Source: Sulfurovum sp.
GTDB taxonomy: Bacteria; Campylobacterota; Campylobacteria; Campylobacterales; Sulfurovaceae
Reading direction: 5' to 3'
Length of the DNA: 64,000 nucleotides
NCBI RefSeq assembly: GCF_015493435.1
Contig: NZ_WGDD01000048.1
Coordinates: forward strand, 1 to 64,000
Positions 19,269 to 28,124 of the stretch are shown here, one piece after another (the stretch's first letter is position 1; every line of letters begins with the position of its first letter). The notes beneath the pieces are model-generated. The model saw only the letters and a program-made list of their open reading frames with translations, was not told the origin of the DNA and made no database searches. The position numbers and the translations under genes are program-made.

Positions 19269-19301
19269 ATACACACTCCATGCACACTCTACCGATACTA
19301 T
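19269..19301 (+). promoter_or_regulatory. Multicopper oxidase promoter with tandem 11-base repeat operator (site 3)
   Basis: ATACAC (19269-19274) and ATGCAC (19280-19285) are 11 bases apart; after 10 bases the -10 box is TACTAT (19296-19301). Confidence 0.75.
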
Positions 19302-19380
19302 TTCTTTTGAATACAGTTTTAATGAAGTATACCATCAGAGCTACAGTTGCCTGATAAATTCAAATGAAGGAATACCATCA

Positions 19381-20817
19381 ATGGAAAGAAGAACATTTTT
19401 AACACTCAGCAGTGTAACAGCCCTTTATGTCCTGAGCGGATGCGGAGGCAGTACAGGTACAATGAATGATACAACACCCGGTGGCGAAAACCCTGGCGGA
19501 GGAGGTACCCCTGCTGCCGGTACACTGCCTGTTCCGACACTCTTAAAACCGACGGACAGAAACGGTACACAGCACTATGACCTTAATATTATAGAGAGTA
19601 CCCATACATTTTTTGAAGGTACCGACACCCAAACCTATGCCGTGGACAGCAGCTATCTCGGTCCTACTCTTTTGCTCAGAAACGGCGACAAAGTTTCCAT
19701 CAACTATACCAATATGCTCAATGAGAAAATCAGCATGCACGGGCACGGTATGCATCTTCCCGCAAAAATGGACGGTACGGCACATCAGGAATTCCTGCCC
19801 GGATACAGCTGGTCGGCAGAATATACAGTAAAACAGAAAGCATGTACAAACTGGTATCATCCGCATACCCTCCACAAAACAGCCGAGCAGGTGTACAAAG
19901 GCATTGCCGGTCTGATCATCATAGAGGACAGTGAAAGTGACAGGCTTGATCTTCCCAAACGCTATGGAGAAGATGATATTCCACTCGTACTTCAGGACAG
20001 AAAGTTCAATGCCGACGGCCAAATCGTCTACACTCCGTCCAGACAGGAAATCATGCGCGGGTACACAGGCGATACCTTCATTGCCAACGGTGCCATCGAA
20101 CCGACTTTTGAAGCAGAAGCCAAAGAAATACGTTTTCGCATTCTAAACGGTTCCAATTCTACTGTCTATGAACTGGGTTTTTCTGACGGCAGGACCTTTA
20201 GACAGATCGCAACGGACAATGCTTTTCTTGAATCACCTGTACGTATGAACAGGCTGGTCCTCTCCCCTGCCGAAAGAGCAGAGATCGTAGTTGATTTTAC
20301 AGGAGAACTGAACAGAGCACTGACACTTCATGAATTCAATTACGGAAAAACTTTTGTAAAGATCAATGTATCTAAGAATCCTGCTTCTTCCACGGTTCTG
20401 CCTGCCCAGCTGACTGCTTTGGATACACTGGGAACGGCCGTAAACACACGGTCGTTTTCTTTGGGAGGAAGAATGGGAAATTTTACTATTAACGGCAGAT
20501 CCATGGACATCAATGTCATTAATGAAACCGTTTCCCTGGGTCAAACAGAAGAATGGACGGTAACCAATACCATGAACATCGACCATAATTTTCATATTCA
20601 CGCAACACATTTCAGACTGGTAAAGAGAAACGGGCGCACCAATATTGCTGCCAATGAACAGGGATACAAAGATACTGTCTATATTCCGGCCGGAGAGAAT
20701 GTCACTTTCCGGGTAAAAATGACAGATTACACCGATGCCGCCATACCGTACATGTACCACTGTCATTTCCTTGAACACGAAGACAACGGTATGATGGGCC
20801 AGTTTACCGTGGTGTGA
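19381..20817 (+). CDS. Multicopper oxidase, predicted lipoprotein (CueO/SufI-like)
   Basis: 478 residues with three cupredoxin domains. All copper-ligand motifs are present: HGHGMH, WYHPHTLHKT, HNFHIHATHF and YHCHFLEHEDNGMMG (type 1 His, Cys, His and axial Met). It probably oxidises Cu+ or phenolics in the periplasm. The signal sequence combines a twin-arginine start (ERRTFL) with a lipobox (LSGC, Cys near 21), so it may be a Tat-exported lipoprotein. A Gly-rich linker follows to residue 45. Preceded by operator site 3. Confidence 0.93.
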   Translation: MERRTFLTLSSVTALYVLSGCGGSTGTMNDTTPGGENPGGGGTPAAGTLPVPTLLKPTDRNGTQHYDLNIIESTHTFFEGTDTQTYAVDSSYLGPTLLLRNGDKVSINYTNMLNEKISMHGHGMHLPAKMDGTAHQEFLPGYSWSAEYTVKQKACTNWYHPHTLHKTAEQVYKGIAGLIIIEDSESDRLDLPKRYGEDDIPLVLQDRKFNADGQIVYTPSRQEIMRGYTGDTFIANGAIEPTFEAEAKEIRFRILNGSNSTVYELGFSDGRTFRQIATDNAFLESPVRMNRLVLSPAERAEIVVDFTGELNRALTLHEFNYGKTFVKINVSKNPASSTVLPAQLTALDTLGTAVNTRSFSLGGRMGNFTINGRSMDINVINETVSLGQTEEWTVTNTMNIDHNFHIHATHFRLVKRNGRTNIAANEQGYKDTVYIPAGENVTFRVKMTDYTDAAIPYMYHCHFLEHEDNGMMGQFTVV

Positions 20818-20827
20818 TGAAACATTC

Positions 20828-20860
20828 ATTCACATTAAATTCACATTGATGCTATACTAT
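20828..20860 (+). promoter_or_regulatory. Cytochrome promoter with tandem 11-base repeat operator (site 4)
   Basis: ATTCAC at 20828-20833 and again at 20839-20844, within two near-identical 11-base units; after 10 bases the -10 box is TACTAT (20855-20860). Confidence 0.75.
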
Positions 20861-20892
20861 AGGAAAACAAAACCAAATGATAAGGATACACA

Positions 20893-21417
20893 ATGAAAAG
20901 AACACTACTTGTTACAGCAGGTTTGCTCCTCTCCACACTGGCACTCTCCGCCAACAACAGCGGAGAAGAAATTTTCAAGGCAAAATGCAGTGCCTGTCAC
21001 CTGCTTCAGGCACCTGGAGCTATGTATAAACCGGGAACACCTGAGTTCAGACAGGCTATGAACGATCTTAAAGCACCGCCTATGGCCAAAGTTGCATCAA
21101 TGATCAAAATGAAATATGAAACCAAAGAAGCATTTGCCAAATTTGTAAATGACTACATCACAACACCTGATGCTTCAAAAACCGTTTGTATGAAAAATGC
21201 TGTAAAAGGATTTGGCTTGATGCCTGCGATCGGAAAATCAATGAGTACAGAAGAGAAAAAAACCGTCGCGGAATGGATATACAACAATGCCAAAGCAACA
21301 CCTATGATGAAAAAAATGAAATGCGCTGCAGGAAAATGCGGCGGAGGTATGATGAAAAATGCACCTGCCAAAGAACACACTATGAAATGTGCTCCCGGAA
21401 AATGCGGAGGGAAATAA
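20893..21417 (+). CDS. c-type cytochrome with C-terminal double MKCxxGKCG motif
   Basis: 174 residues. A signal peptide (1-20) is followed by a class I cytochrome c domain with one haem site, CSACH (32-36), and a Met-containing GLMPAIG region that could give the sixth ligand. After about residue 130 comes a tail with MKCAAGKCGGG and MKCAPGKCGGK. The same cysteine motif recurs in three other proteins of this locus. The tail probably binds copper or is modified (inference); this would be a copper-responsive cytochrome because operator site 4 drives it. Confidence 0.9.
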   Translation: MKRTLLVTAGLLLSTLALSANNSGEEIFKAKCSACHLLQAPGAMYKPGTPEFRQAMNDLKAPPMAKVASMIKMKYETKEAFAKFVNDYITTPDASKTVCMKNAVKGFGLMPAIGKSMSTEEKKTVAEWIYNNAKATPMMKKMKCAAGKCGGGMMKNAPAKEHTMKCAPGKCGGK

Positions 21418-21480
21418 GACGTATTTTTTCTGTCTTTCCCTTTTTCCCGCACGATATGCGGGGAAGCCTACTGTGGGAAA

Positions 21481-21996
21481 TTACGCTTTTTGATAGAATT
21501 TGACTTCGCCTTTTCCAAGGTTTTCCAATACATCTTTCGCTTTTTCCGCTGATATGGCATTACGTACAATGATCACAGTTTTACCATTCTTGATAAGATC
21601 GGCATAGCGTTTTGCCTCGCTTTCATCAATACCGATATCGATAAATCCGGCAATAATTGCAGCAATACCCCCCACGGTCGCCGCACCGCCAAGTGCTCCT
21701 GCAAGTGATGCAATAACAGGCCCTGCCGCTACAAGAGGACCAAAACCCGGAACCCATAGGAAAAATGCACCGGCGAGGAATCCCCAGATACCTCCCCACA
21801 AGGCACCCTGTTTTCCCCAGGTTAGGATATCTGTATTTTCTTTGTCAAGTTCAAAATCATCTTTGGGCTCGCCTCTTTCTCCTTTTCCCACAACAGAAAT
21901 ATCTTCTTTCAATACACCTGCTGCCAGCATGGCTTTCATTGCTTCCGCTGCTTCATCATGGTTGTCATAAACCGCTATCACTTTTTCTTTTGTCAT
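21481..21996 (-). CDS. General stress protein 17M-like protein with glycine zipper
   Basis: 171 residues. Residues 5-60 resemble the YflT/general-stress-protein-17M domain (VIAVYDNHDEAAEAMKAML). A long Gly/Ala-rich hydrophobic section (about 65-120) could insert in the membrane as a glycine zipper, and a short alpha/beta end follows (KTVIIVRNA). It points against its neighbours and has no copper-type promoter. Function unknown beyond the family link to stress. Confidence 0.85.
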   Translation of the reverse strand: MTKEKVIAVYDNHDEAAEAMKAMLAAGVLKEDISVVGKGERGEPKDDFELDKENTDILTWGKQGALWGGIWGFLAGAFFLWVPGFGPLVAAGPVIASLAGALGGAATVGGIAAIIAGFIDIGIDESEAKRYADLIKNGKTVIIVRNAISAEKAKDVLENLGKGEVKFYQKA

Positions 21997-22092
21997 AATA
22001 CTTCTCCTCTTGTCATTTTAATTTTGGATAAAGTGATTATATCATAAGTTTGTAAAAATCCATAAAAACACTCAACGGCAGTTGCGGCAGAT

Positions 22093-22125
22093 ATGCACAG
22101 TATATGCACACTATCCGGATACACT
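22093..22125 (+). promoter_or_regulatory. DUF302-copper oxidase operon promoter with tandem 11-base repeat operator (site 5)
   Basis: ATGCAC at 22093-22098 and 22104-22109, in two 11-base units; after 10 bases the -10 box is TACACT (22120-22125). Confidence 0.75.
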
Positions 22126-22155
22126 TCGGTTATCACATAGAATAAAGGATGATAG

Positions 22156-22542
22156 ATGATCTATAAAGTAGAAACTTCCAAAGATATTGAAACAGTCAAA
22201 TCGGAAATCGAAGCAAAAGCAAAAGCAGTTGGTTTTGGTCTGCTGCAAACCTATGAATTCAAAAAAATACTGCATGACAAAGGATACCCGATAGAGAAAG
22301 AGATCACTGTCTTTGAACTTTGCAATCCGTCGGGTGCACAACAGGCTTTGACACAGATCGCAGAGATATCAGCCTATCTTCCCTGCCGTATTTCCGTCTA
22401 TAAAGAAAGCGGTGCGACCAAACTGGCAACGATCGGACTTGAGGAGATCGTCAATACCGTTGATGTAAATCCGGAATTCAAATCTTTTATGACAATTCTT
22501 TTCCTCAACCTAAAGCAAGTCATGCACAGCTGGGATGACTAA
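22156..22542 (+). CDS. DUF302 domain protein
   Basis: 128 residues, essentially one DUF302 domain: VKSEIEAKAKAVGFG near the start, FELCNP, and YLPCRISVYKE with the conserved P-C-R. No signal peptide is seen, so it is likely cytoplasmic, unlike the anchored DUF302-like protein at 18616. First gene of a probable operon with the SHOCT protein, the CopA-type oxidase and the CopB-like protein. Confidence 0.9.
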   Translation: MIYKVETSKDIETVKSEIEAKAKAVGFGLLQTYEFKKILHDKGYPIEKEITVFELCNPSGAQQALTQIAEISAYLPCRISVYKESGATKLATIGLEEIVNTVDVNPEFKSFMTILFLNLKQVMHSWDD

Positions 22543-22569
22543 ACAAATATTTTTTACAAAGGATATATA

Positions 22570-22779
22570 ATGTATGGATTCGGACACGGATGGGGCATGG
22601 GTATGGGATGGGGATGGCTGCTGCCGCTGCTTCTCATAGCGATCGTCTATTATCTTTTCCAGAACAGAAAAACACAGAGGTCTTCCGCACAGGACATTTT
22701 GGACAAACGCTATGCCAGCGGAGGTATCAGCAAAGAAGAGTATGATGAGAAATCAAAACATTTAAAAGAAAATACATAA
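22570..22779 (+). CDS. SHOCT domain small membrane protein
   Basis: 69 residues. The N-terminus is Gly, Trp and Met rich (GWGMGMGWGW), a membrane helix spans about 15-32, and the C-terminus is a SHOCT motif (AQDILDKRYASGGISKEEYDE). Proteins like this are common in copper-resistance operons, where SHOCT may mediate oligomerisation. It lies 27 bases after the DUF302 gene and 13 before the oxidase gene. Confidence 0.9.
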   Translation: MYGFGHGWGMGMGWGWLLPLLLIAIVYYLFQNRKTQRSSAQDILDKRYASGGISKEEYDEKSKHLKENT

Positions 22780-22792
22780 AAGGAGGATCGGG

Positions 22793-24496
22793 GTGCAACG
22801 AAGAACATTTATAAAGGGGACAGCTGCCGCCTCCCTTCTCGGGGTCACTGCCGTAAATTTAGAGGCGGGAACACCCCGGAAGGCACAAAACAGAAGCCGT
22901 ACGCTCAGCGGTAAAGAATTCTTTCTCGATATCGATTATACTACGGTCAATATCACGGGAAAGAAAGCAGTTGCTACCGCCATCAACGGACAGATACCGG
23001 GACCGACACTTGTCTGGCAGGAAGGCGACACGATTACACTGCATGTAACGAACCATTTGAAAAAATCTTCTTCCATCCACTGGCACGGTATTATTCTGCC
23101 CTTTGGGATGGATGGTGTTCCGGGTATCAGCTATAAGGGCATTGCACCGGGAGAGACTTTTACCTACAGATTCACAGTACATCAGCACGGTACCTACTGG
23201 TACCACAGCCATTCGGGCTACCAGGAACAGACAGGAATGTACGGTGCCATCGTCGTAAAACCGAAGAAAAAAGAACCTTTTCGTTACGACAGGGATTATG
23301 TCGTACTGCTTTCGGACTGGAGTGATGAAAAGCCGACTTCCATCTACCGAAAACTCAAGCAGATGAGTGACTACTACAATTTCAACCAGAGAACCGCAGG
23401 AGACTTCTTCTCCGAAGTAAAACAAAAGGGCTTGGCCAAAGCATTTAAGGCACGCAAAATGTGGAATCAAATGCGTATGAGCGACAGAGACCTCTCCGAT
23501 GTCACGGGATATACCTATACCTACCTGATGAACGGGAACAATCCGGCCACACAGTTCACTGCACTGTTCAAAAAAGGAGAAAAGATCCGTCTGCGTTTCA
23601 TCAACGGTGCGGCAATGAGTATTTTTGACGTACGGATACCTGGACTCAAGATGACTGTAGTTGCTGCCGACGGCAATCATATCAAACCCGTCAGGGTTGA
23701 TGAATTCCGCATTGGTGTGGCAGAAACCTACGATGTCATTGTTCAGCCGACAAGCAGCAAAGCTTATGCACTTTTTGCCCAAAGTATTGAGCGTTCAGGC
23801 TATGCACTTGGTTCATTGACACCCTCCGCAGACCTGCGTGTCCATCCGCCGAAAACCGATAAGCCGCAGCCGCTTACCATGGTAGATATGGGCATGGATA
23901 TGACCAAATCAGGTAAACAAAAAGGGATGAAAATGCCTATGAAAAAGTATAGATGGTCAGCTATGGAGCAAGAGAAATATCCTATTACCCAACTTCCTTC
24001 GGCCAGCGGTCCCCAAAGTACCATGAAAGCGATGGCCCCCCACTACAGACTTGAAGATCCCGGTGTAGGATTGCGGCACAACGGCCGAAAGGTTCTGACC
24101 TATGCAGATATGAAAAACCGTTATTCAACACGCAGAGAGAAGAGACCGGACAGAGAGATCATTTTACATCTTACAGGCAATATGGAACGGTATATGTGGT
24201 CGATCAACGGCATTAAATATGCCGATGCAAAACCGCTTGTTTTCCACTACGGAGAACGATTGCGCATTACATTCATCAACGACACGATGATGAACCACCC
24301 CATGCACCTGCACGGAATGTGGAGCGACCTGGAGACAGGCGATGACAATCATCTGGTAAGAAAACACACTGTTCTTGTACAGCCAGGATCAAAAATAAGC
24401 TATCGTGTTACGGTCGATGCCAAAGGGGCATGGGCCTATCACTGTCACCTGCTTTACCATATGGCAGGGATGTTCAGAAAAGTCGTTGTGGTTTAA
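22793..24496 (+). CDS. Multicopper oxidase, CopA/PcoA copper-resistance type
   Basis: 567 residues from a GTG after AGGAGG. The Tat signal (QRRTFIKG) ends near residue 26. Cupredoxin copper motifs are WHGIILPFGMDG, WYHSHSGYQEQ, HPMHLHGMW and YHCHLLYHMAGMF. Between domains 2 and 3 is a Met-rich stretch (MGMDMTKSGKQKGMKMPMKK) of the kind that binds Cu+ in PcoA. It exports folded to the periplasm and oxidises or sequesters copper. The PcoB-like gene follows after 10 bases. Confidence 0.95.
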   Translation: MQRRTFIKGTAAASLLGVTAVNLEAGTPRKAQNRSRTLSGKEFFLDIDYTTVNITGKKAVATAINGQIPGPTLVWQEGDTITLHVTNHLKKSSSIHWHGIILPFGMDGVPGISYKGIAPGETFTYRFTVHQHGTYWYHSHSGYQEQTGMYGAIVVKPKKKEPFRYDRDYVVLLSDWSDEKPTSIYRKLKQMSDYYNFNQRTAGDFFSEVKQKGLAKAFKARKMWNQMRMSDRDLSDVTGYTYTYLMNGNNPATQFTALFKKGEKIRLRFINGAAMSIFDVRIPGLKMTVVAADGNHIKPVRVDEFRIGVAETYDVIVQPTSSKAYALFAQSIERSGYALGSLTPSADLRVHPPKTDKPQPLTMVDMGMDMTKSGKQKGMKMPMKKYRWSAMEQEKYPITQLPSASGPQSTMKAMAPHYRLEDPGVGLRHNGRKVLTYADMKNRYSTRREKRPDREIILHLTGNMERYMWSINGIKYADAKPLVFHYGERLRITFINDTMMNHPMHLHGMWSDLETGDDNHLVRKHTVLVQPGSKISYRVTVDAKGAWAYHCHLLYHMAGMFRKVVVV

Positions 24497-24506
24497 AGGA
24501 GTGAAG

Positions 24507-25190
24507 ATGAAAAAATTACTATTGGGTTTTACGGCAGCTTTGCTTTTTGGGCACACACTTTATGCAGCAGGCGCAGACGATCCGCTGCGTACCATGCTGC
24601 TTATGGATAAATTCGAGATCCTCAACAATGACGAAAACAGCCGTGAATGGGAAGGCAGTTTTTATGCCGGATACGATCTGGACAAACTTTATGTCTATTC
24701 TCAGGGATCTGCCACTGCCGACGGTCTGGACTGGAGTCAGAACGATCTTGTCTACTCCCGGGCCATCGCACCCTTTTGGGATATTCAGGCAGGTATCGCT
24801 TATGATAGGAACAGTGATACTTCAAGAACCTGGGGCGAGATCGCCATTGCCGGTCTGGCCCCCTACTTCTTTGAAACACGTGCAGCTCTCCTCCTCAACA
24901 ATGAAGGCAATATGGGACTGAGACTGGATGCCGAGTATGAAATGCTGTTTACCCAGCAGCTCATCCTGACCCCATCTCTGGAAGCGGACTTTTATACCAA
25001 AGACGACCCGCAGATGCGTACAGGTTCAGGACTCTCTGCCATAGAGGCAGGTTTGCGCCTTCGCTATGAGATCATCAGAGAATTTGCCCCCTACATCGGG
25101 ATAACATGGGAAAAGACTTTCGGCAGCACCCGCGACTACAATCCGGTAAACGAAACTTCTCTGCTCGCCGGGATCAGATTCTGGTTCTAA
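24507..25190 (+). CDS. CopB/PcoB family outer membrane copper-resistance protein
   Basis: 227 residues from the ATG at 24507 (AAAGGAG upstream); a longer frame lies inside the oxidase gene and is not used. Signal peptide 1-20. The body has amphipathic strands (YAGYDLDKLYVY, FETRAALLL, APYIGITWEK) and ends in RFWF, typical for a beta-barrel. It lacks the Met/His-rich N-terminal domain of classical PcoB. It probably pairs with the preceding oxidase. Confidence 0.9.
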   Translation: MKKLLLGFTAALLFGHTLYAAGADDPLRTMLLMDKFEILNNDENSREWEGSFYAGYDLDKLYVYSQGSATADGLDWSQNDLVYSRAIAPFWDIQAGIAYDRNSDTSRTWGEIAIAGLAPYFFETRAALLLNNEGNMGLRLDAEYEMLFTQQLILTPSLEADFYTKDDPQMRTGSGLSAIEAGLRLRYEIIREFAPYIGITWEKTFGSTRDYNPVNETSLLAGIRFWF

Positions 25191-25253
25191 TGAATAGACT
25201 ATTTGAAAATATATAGCTGATATTAATATTTTATGTTCTACAATTGAACTATC

Positions 25254-25700
25254 ATGAAAAAGACGACACAAAGACTGAAGAATGCAACGCTGGCTACTTT
25301 AAAAAGTTTACGGATGATAGCACCTATGCTTTTGGCTGTCATCGGTTTGGTGGGCCTCTTTGAAACGTATATTACACCTGAAATGATTCACACTCTTTTT
25401 AACGGGAAAGTCATTCATGATACGCTGATAGGAACAGCCGCAGGCAGCATTTCGGTCGGACAACCGTTTTTAAGCTATATTATAGGGGGCGAACTGCTCA
25501 AAGACGGCATATCATCCTACGCTGTCACTGCCTTCATACTCTCTTTCGTAACACTGGGGGTCATTCAGCTTCCTTTGGAATTTTCAATCTTCGGGGCAAG
25601 ATTTACCCTCATAAGAAATCTGCTCAGCCTGGTATTTGCCGTGATCATTTCCTGGGCGACAGCCTATACGCTCGAACTTCTTAACGGATATTTCTCATGA
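25254..25700 (+). CDS. Half-size permease, first subunit (ArsP/DUF318-like)
   Basis: 148 residues with about four membrane helices. It resembles one half of the ArsP/UPF0718 permease family: MIAPMLLAVIGLVGLFETY and GTAAGSISVGQPFLSYIIGG, where the G-S-I-S-V-G-Q-P loop matches the re-entrant motif of one repeat. The last four bases overlap the next gene (ATGA), so the two subunits are translated together and probably form a heterodimer. Substrate unknown. Confidence 0.8.
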   Translation: MKKTTQRLKNATLATLKSLRMIAPMLLAVIGLVGLFETYITPEMIHTLFNGKVIHDTLIGTAAGSISVGQPFLSYIIGGELLKDGISSYAVTAFILSFVTLGVIQLPLEFSIFGARFTLIRNLLSLVFAVIISWATAYTLELLNGYFS

Positions 25701-26203
25701 GCAAAAAAAAACAGATGAAAAACAGAAGCGGCTACATGATGCTGGCTGTTGTGGCAATCCTGTATGCTGTATTGTATTTTTTCAATGCCGATAAAATACT
25801 TTTGGCACTGAAGGCAAGTTTCCATATTTTAAAAATGATCGCACCGATACTGCTGATCGTTTTTTTCCTTATGGCGCTGCTCAATACCTTTTTAGATGAA
25901 AAAAATATCGCCAAACATTTAGGCAAAGAGAGCGGTCTCAAAGGATGGTTCATCGCATTGCTCGGCGGCATACTGAGTCATGGACCGGGATATATCTGGT
26001 ATCCCATGCTTCAGGACCTGAGAGCTAAAGGCGCCCTTGACGGACTTGTGGTTGCATTTATCTATGCAAGGTCCATCAAACTGCCATGGCTTCCTCTTAT
26101 GATAAGTTATTTCGGCCTCGCCTTTACCCTTGTACTGAGTCTCTACATCATCCTGGGTGCATTCATACAGGGTGTACTGACAAACCGGCTTGAAACACGC
26201 TGA
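25697..26203 (+). CDS. Half-size permease, second subunit (ArsP/DUF318-like)
   Basis: 168 residues with about five helices. The core, FHILKMIAPILLIVFFLMAL, then LGKESGLKGWFIALLGGILSHGPGYIWYP, matches the other half of the ArsP/UPF0718 family, which is usually one chain of about 300 residues. GGILSHGPG here and AAGSISVGQP in the partner are at equivalent places. No 11-base operator was found upstream of the pair. Confidence 0.8.
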   Translation: MSKKKQMKNRSGYMMLAVVAILYAVLYFFNADKILLALKASFHILKMIAPILLIVFFLMALLNTFLDEKNIAKHLGKESGLKGWFIALLGGILSHGPGYIWYPMLQDLRAKGALDGLVVAFIYARSIKLPWLPLMISYFGLAFTLVLSLYIILGAFIQGVLTNRLETR

Positions 26204-26329
26204 CGAAAACCGCTCATTGTGTTCAATATCGGTATGCCGGTATTTTCAGGGCATAACTTATTATTATTTTGTTAATCTTTCCTGATTATAATACCCTTGT
26301 TAAATCAATTATTTATTAAGGATAACCGT

Positions 26330-26704
26330 ATGAAAAAAATAATAACAGGTTCATTACTCTCTATAAGTGCAATCGTTGCATTGTCCGGTACACTTTTGGC
26401 CAATGATACAGCAAAAGAAGTCAAGCAGGATGCAAGCAAAGTTGCAAAAGGCACGGCAGAAGCAACCGGCGGCGTGGTCGGTGGAACAGTCGGTGCCGGT
26501 GCCGGTGCAGCGGTAGGTGCAGTCAAGGGTACAGGTAAAGGCATTGAAGAAGGCATCAAAAAAGGCCATGAAGTCGCACCGGTGGTCGGCGATGTCGTAG
26601 GCGGTGTGGTCGGTGCCGCTGCCGGTGCTGTCGAAGGTACAGCCAAAGGCCTGGTCAAAGGTGCGGAGAAAGGTGCCAAAGTAGGAAGCGGCACAGAGAA
26701 ATAA
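26330..26704 (+). CDS. Secreted glycine-zipper protein
   Basis: 124 residues from the ATG at 26330 (AAGGAT upstream). Signal peptide 1-24 (LLAN end). The rest alternates Lys/Glu-rich helices (DTAKEVKQDASKVAKG) with two G-rich zippers (VVGGTVGAGAGAAVGAV and a second copy VVGGVVGAAAGAV) and ends without hydrophobic residues. The two halves look like an internal duplication. Such proteins lie in the periplasm or outer membrane; function unknown. A TATAAT box lies about 40 bases upstream. Confidence 0.8.
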   Translation: MKKIITGSLLSISAIVALSGTLLANDTAKEVKQDASKVAKGTAEATGGVVGGTVGAGAGAAVGAVKGTGKGIEEGIKKGHEVAPVVGDVVGGVVGAAAGAVEGTAKGLVKGAEKGAKVGSGTEK

Positions 26705-26864
26705 TTCTTTTTACCCATCGTTTTTCAAAGGCTCTACTTCTGCTACAGGAGTACAGCCTTCACACTACCATAATGCAGTGATCTTTCCTCCTGATCACCT
26801 GCAAGGCTGCCAGACACCCAAACGGTAACTGCATTCTATCCATATTTTCCGGAACCTTCCCGCT

Positions 26865-26897
26865 ATGCACACTTCTTACACGTAAATACTGTAATAT
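26865..26897 (+). promoter_or_regulatory. cusCBA promoter with tandem 11-base repeat operator (site 6)
   Basis: ATGCAC (26865-26870) and TTACAC (26876-26881) are 11 bases apart; after 10 bases the -10 box is TAATAT (26892-26897). The rest of the 223-base gap after the glycine-zipper gene holds nothing else I can name. Confidence 0.72.
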
Positions 26898-26927
26898 TGT
26901 ATAAATTATACAATAGAGGACAAGAAA

Positions 26928-28124
26928 ATGCGCGTATTTCTCCTTACCCTTGTTAGTGCAGGCTTGCTACAAGCCCAAAGTATTAACCAACTGATTGACT
27001 ACTCACTGAAGAAACACCCTTCTCTGCTAACCATACAGCATCGTCTTTCCGCTATGGATGACCGCATCACAAAAAGCAGAAACTGGTCCAATCCGGAACT
27101 GGTACTGAACATCAACGATATCCAGTTTGATGACCCTACGGACCGTACACTCGAACCGATGCAGTATCAGGCCATCAATGTCAGGCAGCGCTTCCCCTGG
27201 TTTGGAAAGATCGATGCGAGAGAACATTTCACCAGGGCTCAGAAAAATGTTATTCTGGATTCGTATGACATTGCCAAAGTGAAGCTGGCCGAAGAAATCA
27301 GAAGCACTTCGTATACCATCCTCGAGATCAAAGAGCGTATTCGCATCGTTAGGCAGTACGAAAAACTTACCAAACAAAATATCTCCCTCTACGATGCCTA
27401 CACTGCAACGGACAAAATGAGCCACTCCAACAGTATGGCAGCAGAACTGATGCTATCACGGCTGCATATCAGAAAAGAACGATACAAGGCTGTACTGAAA
27501 AGCCAGGAGGCAAAACTTGCCTACCTTGTGCAGAAAAAAAACACCGTAGTTTCAGACAGGTTTAGGATCAATAAACCAAGATCGCTGGGCTACTATTTGT
27601 CACATTTGGGAAATAACCCGGCATACCACAGAACAGTCTCGCAAACCAGAGTGGCCAATGCCAACAGAGAGATGCAGGCTCTCGAAGTCAACCCGGATCC
27701 TTTTGTACAGGTGGGATATTTCAATCGTCAGGAGCATCCGGACTATGCCAGCATCTCCGTGGGCTTTTCTCTTCCTGTCTACGGTTCAGAAAAACTGGAG
27801 ACCGAAGCAGCGCGTAAAGATGCACTCGCAGCACAGAGTGCTTCGCTTGACTATCGTGATGCACTGGAAAGTGAAATACGCATCAACTATGCCAAAATGA
27901 AGGAAGCATACAGCATCTACGGTATCATCCAGAATGACAGTCTGCCAAAACTGCAGCATATGTTCGAGCTCAATGAAGCCTCTATCGAAAGCGGTGAAGA
28001 CCTCTTTACCTATACCAGTCTTTTGGAACAAAAACTTGATCTTGTAGAAGAAAGAACTGTAGCAAAAGCCGAATATCTCAGGATAAAAGCCAAATTAAAA
28101 TCACTCATTGGAGAAACAAAATGA
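26928..28124 (+). CDS. cusC: TolC-family outer membrane efflux protein (CusC-like)
   Basis: 398 residues with a signal peptide (1-16). Two coiled-coil hairpin regions (about 120-190 and 290-390) alternate with barrel strands (RQRFPWFGK, VQVGYFNRQE, ISVGFSLPVYG). It forms the outer channel of the pump encoded next. It is shorter than E. coli CusC and has no lipobox. It overlaps the adaptor gene by 4 bases. Confidence 0.92.
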   Translation: MRVFLLTLVSAGLLQAQSINQLIDYSLKKHPSLLTIQHRLSAMDDRITKSRNWSNPELVLNINDIQFDDPTDRTLEPMQYQAINVRQRFPWFGKIDAREHFTRAQKNVILDSYDIAKVKLAEEIRSTSYTILEIKERIRIVRQYEKLTKQNISLYDAYTATDKMSHSNSMAAELMLSRLHIRKERYKAVLKSQEAKLAYLVQKKNTVVSDRFRINKPRSLGYYLSHLGNNPAYHRTVSQTRVANANREMQALEVNPDPFVQVGYFNRQEHPDYASISVGFSLPVYGSEKLETEAARKDALAAQSASLDYRDALESEIRINYAKMKEAYSIYGIIQNDSLPKLQHMFELNEASIESGEDLFTYTSLLEQKLDLVEERTVAKAEYLRIKAKLKSLIGETK

